A stretch of 6,874 bases of DNA from a bacterium (GCA_027296025.1 JAPUJU010000071.1:1-6874), one strand, 5' to 3'. Counted from the first letter of the stretch, positions 1-6,564 are shown. Notes: generated from the letters alone by a model not told the origin. Made by a program: numbers and translations.

Positions 1-728
1 GTCGTAAAAAACAGCTCGACGCGTCCGATGATCAGCGACTTCAGCATCACGACGATGTATCTCAGCGCCACGAACAGGAGCACGACGGAGACCAGCAGCA
101 TGGCGATGCTGTTATCGCCCGTCGCGTCTCCGACGGCATCCACGGCGGGTTTCGTAATCGCTTTCAACGGGCTCGTGAACTTCAGGCCACCGACCCCCTG
201 AAAGGCGTTCGCCATGGCAAGGGAGACCTTGCTGAGAAAACCCGTCGCGATCTGCAGGGGCAGGAGAATCGCAACCGCGATGAGATTGAAGAAGTCGTGG
301 ACGGTCGCCGCTGCGAAGGCCCTTCGAAACTCCACGGGACGCGAGATGTGCCCGGCGGAAACGAGCGTGTTCGTGACACTCGTTCCGATGTTCGCCCCCA
401 TGATGACCGGAATGGCGTGCGTCAGATCGAGCGCGCCGGCCGCTACCATCGCCACGGTCATCGACGTCGTAGTAGACGAGCTCTGCACGAGACTGGTCGC
501 GAGCACTCCGATGAAAAGCCCGATAAACGGGTTTGCCGTCGTCGCCAACAACCGCTCCGCAAACCCTTTGCCGAACAGCTTGATCGATGCACCCATCAAG
601 CTGATGCTTACGAAGAATACGTAGAGCAACACCAGCAACACTGCGAGCCGGAACATCGGGTGCTCGACGAACTTCGGCGCTTTGATAACGACTCCTCTGA
701 CACGGAACGTCCAAGGAGGACGTACCAA
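1..728 (-). CDS. Type II Na+/phosphate cotransporter (NptA/SLC34 family), N-terminal part, cut by window start
   Basis: Inner-membrane symporter that brings inorganic phosphate into the cell with sodium. I translated this minus-strand frame by hand: it is open from a TGA at 738-740 to the window edge, giving about 242 residues without the C-terminus. After a short polar N-terminus come hydrophobic helices, then the family's first signature, VQSSSTTTSMTV (the Gln is residue 82), then MGANIGTSVTNTLVS (about 110-124) and FRRAFAAATVHDFFN (about 135-149). These match, from memory, the first half-repeat of NptA and animal NaPi-II (SLC34) proteins. The second, inverted QSSS repeat would lie outside the window. 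The start chosen is TTG at 728: it has an AGAGGA ribosome site just upstream, and no ATG occurs before Met25 (codon 656-654), which would lie very close to the first helix. The gene is divergent from carA. Family call is firm; the exact start is moderately sure. Confidence 0.9.
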   Translation of the reverse strand, partial: MVRPPWTFRVRGVVIKAPKFVEHPMFRLAVLLVLLYVFFVSISLMGASIKLFGKGFAERLLATTANPFIGLFIGVLATSLVQSSSTTTSMTVAMVAAGALDLTHAIPVIMGANIGTSVTNTLVSAGHISRPVEFRRAFAAATVHDFFNLIAVAILLPLQIATGFLSKVSLAMANAFQGVGGLKFTSPLKAITKPAVDAVGDATGDNSIAMLLVSVVLLFVALRYIVVMLKSLIIGRVELFFT

Positions 729-732
729 TCCG

Positions 733-738
733 TCCTCT
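733..738 (-). promoter_or_regulatory. Ribosome binding site deciding the TTG start of the phosphate transporter
   Basis: On the minus strand AGAGGA lies 4 bases before TTG (728-726). The in-frame TGA at 740-738 overlaps it, so translation in this frame cannot begin further upstream. The next usable start, ATG at 656, has no comparable purine run. This supports the TTG. Confidence 0.55.
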
Positions 739-747
739 CAGCGGCAC

Positions 748-753
748 ATTATA
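748..753 (-). promoter_or_regulatory. Candidate -10 box (perfect TATAAT) for the phosphate transporter
   Basis: The minus strand reads TATAAT at 753-748, about 20 bases before the TTG start. A transcript starting near 741 would have a leader of about 13 bases that still contains the AGAGGA ribosome site. No good -35 is present at 16-19 bases: the hexamers there are TCTATC- or TTCTAT-like. Either the promoter needs an activator or the match is partly chance. I see no recognisable Pho box, though I cannot exclude a divergent one. Confidence 0.5.
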
Positions 754-812
754 CACGGAAGTCTCACTCCGATAGAAAGATTTTGATTTTCATGAAACGC
801 CGTCCGTACGAC

Positions 813-821
813 TGTGGATAA
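813..821 (-). promoter_or_regulatory. Single perfect DnaA box
   Basis: The minus strand reads TTATCCACA, identical to the strict DnaA box. It lies in the divergent control region, about 60-70 bases upstream of the predicted carA transcription start. I see no second strict copy nearby and no AT-rich unwinding element, so this is not evidence for a replication origin. It could be a DnaA regulatory site or chance: one strict 9-mer on either strand is expected by chance in only about 5% of windows this size. Confidence 0.4.
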
Positions 822-829
822 CTTTCTGC

Positions 830-863
830 GGAGGCGCGTTGGCGATCGTTGCACGGAGGCGCG
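830..863. repeat. 9-bp direct repeat GGAGGCGCG, two copies 25 bp apart
   Basis: GGAGGCGCG occurs at 830-838 and exactly again at 855-863, in the same orientation. The second copy sits inside the spacer between the candidate -35 (849-854) and -10 (872-877) of carA. That placement would suit a repressor or activator half-site pair, but two short GC-rich copies are weak evidence. Confidence 0.35.
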
Positions 864-877
864 AAGTTCGATAAGAT
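849..877 (+). promoter_or_regulatory. Candidate sigma70-type promoter of carAB
   Basis: TTGCAC (849-854), a 17-base spacer, then TAAGAT (872-877). The -10 matches the consensus at 4 of 6 positions and the -35 at 3 of 6; the spacing is ideal. Transcription would start near 884. That rules out the most upstream in-frame start (TTG 881) and leaves a leader of about 100 bases before the start chosen for carA. I see no clear attenuator hairpin followed by a T-run in that leader. Confidence 0.4.
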
Positions 878-971
878 GGTTTGCGAACCCAGGCACCGAT
901 GGCCGAGAGCGCTCGATTTGTCCAGTCAGCGGGATCGGCCACACTGCGCATTGTACGCACATTTTTGCGAC

Positions 972-976
972 GGGAG
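972..976 (+). promoter_or_regulatory. Ribosome binding site deciding the TTG start of carA
   Basis: GGGAG lies 9 bases before TTG at 986. The rival in-frame starts, TTG 881 and ATG 899, have no better purine run; ATG 899 has only AGG five bases upstream. Starting at 986 also gives the N-terminus expected for CarA, about ten residues before the first beta strand (SIVLRDG). Confidence 0.5.
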
Positions 977-985
977 TTCCTCGAC

Positions 986-2080
986 TTGAACGAGGCAACC
1001 ACAAAGGCCTCGATCGTTCTGCGCGACGGCGCAGTTTTCGAAGGCTTTATTTTTGGCTCGCATACGCCGGCCGCCGGTGAAGAGGTTATCAATACCGGGA
1101 TGGTTGGTTACCCGGAAGCGATCACCGACCCGTCGTACTACGGACAAATTCTCGTCCTGACCTACCCGCTGATCGGCAACTATGGCGTGCCGTCCCACGC
1201 GACCGAAGATAATATTCCGAGATATTTCGAATCGGACAGAATTCAAATCCGAGGGCTCGTCACCGCCAACTACCACGGCGAATACCACCACTGGAACGCG
1301 TCGCGTTCGCTCGGCGACTGGCTCGGAGCGGAGAAGATCCCTGGCGTTCACGGCGTCGATACCCGCGCACTGACGCGGCATCTGCGTGCGAAGGGGACCG
1401 AACTTGGAAAAATCGTGATCGACGGAGCGGCCGAGCCGGACTGGTACGATCCCTCCAGCGAGAACGTCGTTGCGCGCGTCTCGCGCTCGGAAGCCACGAC
1501 GTACGGGAGCGGTGATCTTCACATCGTGGTCGTCGACTGCGGTGTCAAAAACAATATCATCCGGTGTCTGACCCGTAGGGGCGCGCGCGTCACGGTCGTG
1601 CCGTGGGATACCGATCTCGGATCGGTCGACTACGACGGCCTGCTGTTGAGCAACGGCCCAGGTGACCCGGTCCAGACACAGGCCGTTGCCGACCGGATCA
1701 AAGGGTGCCTGGATGACGCTCGGCCGATTTTCGGAATCTGTCTCGGTTGCCAGGTGCTCGGGCTCGCCGCAGGTGGGACCACCTTCAAACTTTCATACGG
1801 GCACCGCGGGCAAAACCAGCCGGTTGCCGAAAAGGGCACTGGCAAGTGGGCCATCACCAGTCAGAACCACGGGTATGCGGTCGACGCAAACAGTTTGTCG
1901 TCAGACTGGGAAGTCTGGTTTTCGAACGGTAACGACCGGACCGTCGAGGGCCTCCGCCTCAAAGGCGGGCCGCATCGCGCCGTGCAGTTTCATCCGGAAG
2001 CGGTGTGCGGTCCCATCGACACGGCGTATCTTTTCGACAGTTTTCTCGATGAAGTAAGGAAGGTCAAACGTGCCCGTTAA
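986..2080 (+). CDS. carA: Carbamoyl-phosphate synthase small subunit (glutaminase)
   Basis: Hydrolyses glutamine and passes ammonia through a tunnel to CarB; cytoplasmic, first step of pyrimidine and arginine synthesis. Taking TTG 986 as start gives 364 residues, near the usual 360-390. The N-terminal CPSase domain (1 to about 170) has NTGMVGYPEAITDPSYYGQ and GVDTRALTRHLRAKG. The class I glutamine amidotransferase domain (about 178-362) has NGPGDP (223-228), nucleophile Cys252 in GICLGCQ, QNHG (293-296), and catalytic His336 and Glu338 in QFHPEA. The Cys-to-His distance of 84 residues equals that in E. coli (269 to 353). The usual GHQ after the nucleophile is GCQ here (Cys255). Motifs resemble animal CAD more than E. 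coli CarA. It overlaps carB by 11 bases. The open frame extends upstream to TTG 881 (399 residues); those first 35 residues look unlike any CarA N-terminus I know. Confidence 0.95.
   Translation: MNEATTKASIVLRDGAVFEGFIFGSHTPAAGEEVINTGMVGYPEAITDPSYYGQILVLTYPLIGNYGVPSHATEDNIPRYFESDRIQIRGLVTANYHGEYHHWNASRSLGDWLGAEKIPGVHGVDTRALTRHLRAKGTELGKIVIDGAAEPDWYDPSSENVVARVSRSEATTYGSGDLHIVVVDCGVKNNIIRCLTRRGARVTVVPWDTDLGSVDYDGLLLSNGPGDPVQTQAVADRIKGCLDDARPIFGICLGCQVLGLAAGGTTFKLSYGHRGQNQPVAEKGTGKWAITSQNHGYAVDANSLSSDWEVWFSNGNDRTVEGLRLKGGPHRAVQFHPEAVCGPIDTAYLFDSFLDEVRKVKRAR
2056..2063 (+). promoter_or_regulatory. Ribosome binding site of carB inside the end of carA
   Basis: AAGGAAGG lies 6 bases before the GTG start of carB (2070). 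It is within the last codons of carA, whose stop codon is 2078-2080. The 11-base overlap suggests translational coupling, which would help keep the two subunits at equal amounts. Confidence 0.6.
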
Positions 2081-5000
2081 GCGCGTCATTCTACTGGGAT
2101 CGGGCGGATTGACGATCGGCCAGGCCGGCGAGTTCGACTATTCAGGATCGCAGGCCATCAAAGCGCTGAAGGAAGAAGGCATCCATGTCGTCCTCGTCAA
2201 CCCGAACATCGCGACGATACAGACGTCCGAAGGGCTCGCAGATCGCATCTATTTTCTTCCGCTCACCGCATACTTTGTCGAACGTATCATCGAACGCGAA
2301 AAACCCGACGGCATTCTCCTGAGCTTCGGCGGCCAGACGGCGCTCAATTGCGGTGTTGAACTGCACCGAAGCGGCACGTTCGAGCGGCACAACGTCAAAG
2401 TTCTCGGCACGCCCATCGAGACCGTGATCGAGACCGAAGACCGGGACCTCTTTGCGAAACGCCTCCGTGAGATCGGCGTACCGGTGCCTCCGAGCGAGGC
2501 CGTGGAGTCCGTCGACGCCGCCATGGAAGCTGCGGCACATATCGGTTACCCCGTTCTCGTGCGCGCGGCATACACCCTGGGCGGCCTCGGGTCCGGGATG
2601 GTCCACGACGCAGATGCGCTTCGCAAGACTGCGACCGGAGCTTTTGCGTTCTCGGATCAGTTACTCGTCGAGCGGGCGCTCATCGGGTGGAAGGAAATCG
2701 AATACGAAGTCGTCCGCGATCGCGCAGACAATTGTATCACTGTTTGTAATATGGAGAATCTGGATCCACTCGGAATTCACACCGGCGAGTCGATTGTTGT
2801 CGCGCCGAGCCAGACCCTCTCGAACGACGAATACCACAAGCTCCGCGAGACGGCCGTTCAAACGATTCGCAAGTTGGGCGTCATCGGTGAGTGCAACATC
2901 CAGTACGCCGTGAATCCGGAGACCGGCGACTTCGTTGCGATCGAAGTCAACGCGCGGCTCTCGAGAAGTTCGGCCCTTGCGTCCAAAGCGACCGGTTATC
3001 CGCTCGCGTTCGTTGCGGCGAAACTCGCCTGCGGCAAGCTGCTCCACGAGATTCCAAATTCCGTGACGCGAGCAACGTCCGCGTTTTTCGAACCGGCACT
3101 CGACTACGTCGTCGTGAAACTCCCCCGGTGGGACCTCGCCAAGTTCCGTCATGCCGATTTGCGGATCGGCAGCTCGATGAAGTCCGTCGGTGAAGTCATG
3201 GCCATCGGACGGAGTTTCGAGGAAGCACTCCAGAAGGCCATTCGAATGGTCGCACCTGGGGCAGAAGGCGTGCTCGGCGCAATCGACAACGATGTCGATA
3301 TCGAGTCCGAGCTTAAGAACCCGACCCATCTGCGTCTGTTCGTCGTTGCCGGGGCTATCGAACGCGGCTGGTCGATCGAGAAGATCCAGAAGCTCACGGG
3401 GATCGATCCGTGGTTTCTCTACCGAATTCGTAACATCGCTCGCCTCGGCGATGAGATGCGACGCCATTCGCTGAAGAACCTGCGGCAGGATCTTCTGCTC
3501 GAGGCGAAACGCGCAGGCTTTTCCGACCTGAGCATCGGACGCCTCGTTGGCGCCGACAAGTCCCGTGACGACGAGCAGACGACGCTGGCTGTTCGTCATC
3601 ACCGTCAACAGCAGGGCATCCATCCTGTCGTCAAACAGATCGATACGACAGCGGGCGAATTCCCGGCGGAAACCAACTATCTTTACGTGACCTACCACGG
3701 CGACACGCACGACATTGCGTTCGACGATCGCGGCGCATCGGTCGACGGCAAGGGCAACGTGGTCGTGCTGGGCAGCGGCGCTTACCGCATCGGCTCGAGC
3801 GTCGAGTTCGACTGGTGCTGCGTTAACTGCGTGACGGCGCTTTCCCACCTCGGCTATCGAACGATTGTCGTCAACCACAACCCCGAGACAGTCAGCACCG
3901 ATTATGACGTGGCGCACCGGCTCTATTTCGAGGAACTTTCCCTGGAACGCATTCTGGATATCTGGGATCTCGAGCACCCACTGGGCGTAGTCGTTTCGAT
4001 GGGCGGACAGACGCCGAACAATCTCGCATTACCGCTCGACCGGGCTGGCGTGAAAATCCTGGGGACGGCACCGTCGTCCATCGACATGGCCGAGGACCGT
4101 CACAAGTTTTCGGGGCTTCTGGATTCACTCGGCGTCGACCAACCTCGGTGGACCGAGGCCGCGAGCACCGATGAAGCCTTGAAGTTCGCGGAAAAGGTCG
4201 GTTACCCGGTGCTCGTGCGTCCGAGTTATGTACTCTCCGGCGCCGCCATGAACGTGGCATATCGCGATGACGATCTTCGCCGCTACCTGTCACACGCCAC
4301 AAAGGTAAGTCCCCAACATCCTGTTGTGGTAAGCGAGTTTATATCACGCGCGAAGGAAATCGAAGTCGACGCCGTCGCGAACCAGGGCGAGATCGTCGCC
4401 TATGCCATGGGTGAGCACGTCGAGTTCGCCGGCGTTCATTCAGGCGATGCGGTGATCGTCCTGCCACCGCAGCAGGTATACGTTGAAACCGTGCGGCGCA
4501 TCAAGCGCATCACCCGAAAAATTGCCGAGAGTCTTAGCATTACGGGGCCATTCAACGTTCAATACCTTGCCAGGGACGGACGAATTCGTGTGATCGAGTG
4601 CAATCTCCGGGCTTCGCGAAGTTTTCCGTTTGCGTCGAAGGTTTTTCGCCTGAATTTTGTCGAGCTCGCGACACGGGCAATGATGAACGTGCCAATCGAC
4701 CGGGTCGAACGGTCGCTCTTCGAGCTGGACTACGTCGCGGTCAAAGCGCCCCAGTTTTCGTTCTCGCGACTCGGCGGCGCCGACCCGGTTCTTGGCGTTG
4801 AAATGGCGTCCACGGGCGAAGTGGCGTGCTTCGGTGACGACCTGGAAGAAGCCTTTCTCAAGTCGCTGTTGTCTGTCGGGTACACGATACCGAAGAAAGG
4901 CGTTCTGCTCTCGACAGGAACGATCGAGGAGAAAACAAAGTTGCTTCCTACGATTCGGCTCTTCAAGGAGATGGGATTGACGTTGTATGCAACGGGAGGC

Positions 5001-5351
5001 ACGGCAACCTTTCTCGATACAAACGGTATCGAAACGAGAACCGTCCCGTGGCCGCTGGACGAGGTGTCGCCGAACGCCATCGACCTGATTGGTTCAGGAG
5101 ACATTGACCTGGTCGTCAACATACCCAAGTCCATCGAAGAAGAGGAACTCACGAACGATTACCTGATCCGTCGCGCAGCGGTCGATCGCGGCGTGCCGTT
5201 ATTCGTCAATGCTGAGAACACATTGCTTTTTGCCAAAGCGATTCATCGGTATTCGCTCGACGACTTGAAGATCCAGGCGTGGGACGACTATGTGGAGTCC
5301 ACCGATCCCGCTTTCACATACGTTCGTCGCCGGACCGGCGGCCTTCCGTAG
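2070..5351 (+). CDS. carB: Carbamoyl-phosphate synthase large subunit
   Basis: Makes carbamoyl phosphate from bicarbonate, ammonia from CarA, and two ATP. It has 1093 residues (E. coli 1073) and all four usual parts. The carboxyphosphate half (1 to about 400) has GLTIGQAGEFDYSGSQ, Arg125, Arg165, GWKEIEYE (206-213), His237 and Glu292/Asn294/Arg296. The linking oligomerisation region runs about 400-560. The carbamoyl-phosphate half (from about 562) has GSGAYRIGSSVEFDW, RPSYVLSGAAMNVA, AGVHSGDA and Glu843/Asn845/Arg847. The C-terminal MGS-like allosteric domain is about 944-1065. All ATP-grasp catalytic positions I checked are kept, so both active sites should work. In the allosteric domain Lys955, Thr975 and Thr978 match the E. 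coli phosphate-site residues Lys954, Thr974 and Thr977, but Trp994 stands where E. coli has Lys993. Signatures follow CAD-type enzymes. The start is GTG with a good ribosome site, co-transcribed with carA. Confidence 0.98.
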   Translation: MPVKRVILLGSGGLTIGQAGEFDYSGSQAIKALKEEGIHVVLVNPNIATIQTSEGLADRIYFLPLTAYFVERIIEREKPDGILLSFGGQTALNCGVELHRSGTFERHNVKVLGTPIETVIETEDRDLFAKRLREIGVPVPPSEAVESVDAAMEAAAHIGYPVLVRAAYTLGGLGSGMVHDADALRKTATGAFAFSDQLLVERALIGWKEIEYEVVRDRADNCITVCNMENLDPLGIHTGESIVVAPSQTLSNDEYHKLRETAVQTIRKLGVIGECNIQYAVNPETGDFVAIEVNARLSRSSALASKATGYPLAFVAAKLACGKLLHEIPNSVTRATSAFFEPALDYVVVKLPRWDLAKFRHADLRIGSSMKSVGEVMAIGRSFEEALQKAIRMVAPGAEGVLGAIDNDVDIESELKNPTHLRLFVVAGAIERGWSIEKIQKLTGIDPWFLYRIRNIARLGDEMRRHSLKNLRQDLLLEAKRAGFSDLSIGRLVGADKSRDDEQTTLAVRHHRQQQGIHPVVKQIDTTAGEFPAETNYLYVTYHGDTHDIAFDDRGASVDGKGNVVVLGSGAYRIGSSVEFDWCCVNCVTALSHLGYRTIVVNHNPETVSTDYDVAHRLYFEELSLERILDIWDLEHPLGVVVSMGGQTPNNLALPLDRAGVKILGTAPSSIDMAEDRHKFSGLLDSLGVDQPRWTEAASTDEALKFAEKVGYPVLVRPSYVLSGAAMNVAYRDDDLRRYLSHATKVSPQHPVVVSEFISRAKEIEVDAVANQGEIVAYAMGEHVEFAGVHSGDAVIVLPPQQVYVETVRRIKRITRKIAESLSITGPFNVQYLARDGRIRVIECNLRASRSFPFASKVFRLNFVELATRAMMNVPIDRVERSLFELDYVAVKAPQFSFSRLGGADPVLGVEMASTGEVACFGDDLEEAFLKSLLSVGYTIPKKGVLLSTGTIEEKTKLLPTIRLFKEMGLTLYATGGTATFLDTNGIETRTVPWPLDEVSPNAIDLIGSGDIDLVVNIPKSIEEEELTNDYLIRRAAVDRGVPLFVNAENTLLFAKAIHRYSLDDLKIQAWDDYVESTDPAFTYVRRRTGGLP

Positions 5352-5373
5352 GCAGCGCAACCAACTGCCAATA

Positions 5374-5418
5374 CGGGTGTTACAAAATCGTCACACCCGG
5401 AGCAACTTTGCCGGTTGC
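5374..5418 (+). terminator. Two small hairpins after carB, possible terminator
   Basis: CGGGTGT (5374-5380) pairs perfectly with ACACCCG (5393-5399) across a 12-base loop. Directly after it GCAAC (5402-5406) pairs with GTTGC (5414-5418) across 7 bases. Neither is followed by a T-run, so this is not a classic intrinsic terminator. It lies 23 bases after the carB stop, where one would be expected. It may protect the mRNA end or be chance. Confidence 0.35.
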
Positions 5419-5434
5419 CCGAGCGTAGAATAAT
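5408..5434 (+). promoter_or_regulatory. Weak promoter candidate for the TPR gene
   Basis: TTGCCG (5408-5413), a 15-base spacer, and AATAAT (5429-5434; 5 of 6 to consensus). The spacer is short and the -35 matches only at TTG. It is the best candidate I find in the 162-base gap. The leader would be about 70 bases. Confidence 0.3.
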
Positions 5435-5513
5435 CACCCGGTAACTCCCCGCTCGATTTTCCCATGCGCGTGGCGATTGCCTTTGATGGCATCCCAAATG
5501 CGGAGGTTTTTCT

Positions 5514-6491
5514 ATGCGTTTATTTTCGTTTCTCTTTCTCATCGTAATGATCGCCACCGTGTCAACAGCAACGGTGGCCGATACAAAAATGGATCTGAAG
5601 GAAGGGATCCGCCTGTTCGAAGAGGGCGACCATAACGAGGCCTGGAAGTACCTCAAGACGGTTGCGGACGAAGAACCGGAAACCGCCGAAGCCCAGTTCT
5701 CCCTGGGCCGTATCGATTTTGCGAAGAAAGACTGGGATGCTGCGGTTGCGCGGTTCGAACGTACCGTCGAACTGGATCCAACGGTATCTACGTATCATCT
5801 GTGGCTCGGAATTGCGTCCGTCGAAAAACTACAGACGGTGAACATGCTGCAGAAGATGGGATGGGCCGGAAAGGCAAAGGAGAGTTTCATCGCCGCCGTC
5901 GACGCGGACCCGAACGATGTCGAGTCGCGGTCGGCGTTGACCGATTTCTACCTCGAAGCACCCAGCATCGCGGGCGGGAGCAAAGAGAAAGCGATGGAAC
6001 AGATCGAAGCGATCATGGCTCTCGATCCGAAAGCGGGGCACGAGCGGATGGCTCGATACTATGTGCAGGAAGAGGATCGAGAGGCGGCGCTCTCTGAGTA
6101 CGCGAAGCTCACCGAGCTCGACCCGACCGATCCCCTTGCGCACTATCTCGTGGGGTCGATGTATCGGGACGCCGAAGAGTGGGATGAGACGTTTGCCGCT
6201 TACGAGGCCGCGCTGAAACTGGACCCCCATTACATGCCGGCGCTCTATCAGTTGGGACGAACCGGTGTCTTTTCCGGTCAGAACCTCAACCGCTGCATTG
6301 AATGCATGGAACTCTACCTGACAATGGAAGTCCCGGAGGATTCGCCAACGTGGGCGGATGCCCGCTGGCGCCTGGGGATGCTCTATGAAAAGAAGGGGGA
6401 CGGGGCAAAAGCGCGCACCGAATTCGAAACAGCGCTCAGGATGAACCCCGACCACGAACAGGCGAAGAAGTCGCTCGATAAGATGAACTGA
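5514..6491 (+). CDS. Exported tetratricopeptide-repeat protein
   Basis: 325 residues; function unknown beyond a protein-binding scaffold. An N-terminal Sec signal (Arg2, then hydrophobic residues 3-16) is followed by likely cleavage after Ala22 (TVA|D) or Ala19, so the mature protein should lie outside the inner membrane. There is no lipobox Cys. The rest is about eight TPR units in a row, several ending in the typical LDP turn (VELDPT, MALDPK, TELDPT, LKLDPH, LRMNPD). The middle section, with a long insert between helices (about 93-135) and then FYLEAPSIAGGSKEKA, resembles a pattern I recall in other bacterial exported TPR proteins of unassigned function. Cys261 and Cys264 (CIEC) are the only cysteines. 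The start is clear: GGAGG at 5502-5506, seven bases before ATG. It sits 162 bases after carB, probably its own transcription unit. No catalytic domain is visible. Confidence 0.88.
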   Translation: MRLFSFLFLIVMIATVSTATVADTKMDLKEGIRLFEEGDHNEAWKYLKTVADEEPETAEAQFSLGRIDFAKKDWDAAVARFERTVELDPTVSTYHLWLGIASVEKLQTVNMLQKMGWAGKAKESFIAAVDADPNDVESRSALTDFYLEAPSIAGGSKEKAMEQIEAIMALDPKAGHERMARYYVQEEDREAALSEYAKLTELDPTDPLAHYLVGSMYRDAEEWDETFAAYEAALKLDPHYMPALYQLGRTGVFSGQNLNRCIECMELYLTMEVPEDSPTWADARWRLGMLYEKKGDGAKARTEFETALRMNPDHEQAKKSLDKMN

Positions 6492-6508
6492 CTCCCCCGG
6501 CGTGATTG

Positions 6509-6517
6509 TGGTAAACT
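6509..6517 (+). promoter_or_regulatory. Candidate extended -10 promoter for the VOC gene
   Basis: TGGTAAACT fits the extended -10 form TGnTAnnnT and lies 18 bases after the TPR stop codon. There is no convincing -35, which extended -10 promoters can do without. Transcription would start near 6524, giving a leader of about 40 bases that ends in AGGAGG. A 5-bp inverted repeat (CGTCG 6532-6536 / CGACG 6544-6548) in the leader is too short to interpret. Confidence 0.4.
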
Positions 6518-6564
6518 CACCGCCCGACACGCGTCGATCGCCGCGACGAACTCGAGGAGGAATC

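Noticed and set aside
112..756. 214-residue minus-strand frame starting at an ATG over the TATAAT
   Set aside because: It overlaps the Na+/phosphate cotransporter in another frame. Its sequence is Arg/Ser/Gly-rich without motifs, while the competing frame gives QSSS and GANIGTS signatures.
214..821. Plus-strand frames of 136 and 174 residues
   Set aside because: Both are antisense to the transporter and lack motifs; they are shadow frames.
729..985. Replication origin suggested by the DnaA box
   Set aside because: Only one strict box, no cluster, no AT-rich unwinding stretch, and no dnaA, dnaN or gidA nearby.
2661..3977. 438-residue open frame on the minus strand inside carB
   Set aside because: It is fully antisense to strongly conserved carB codons. 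Its translation shows no recognisable motif and has the Arg/Asp/Val-rich look of a GC-rich shadow frame.
5464..5547. Small plus-strand frame (ATG 5464, about 26 codons) running into the start of the TPR gene
   Set aside because: No ribosome site before it, low-complexity end, and it overlaps the well-supported TPR start. I see no reason to call it a leader peptide.
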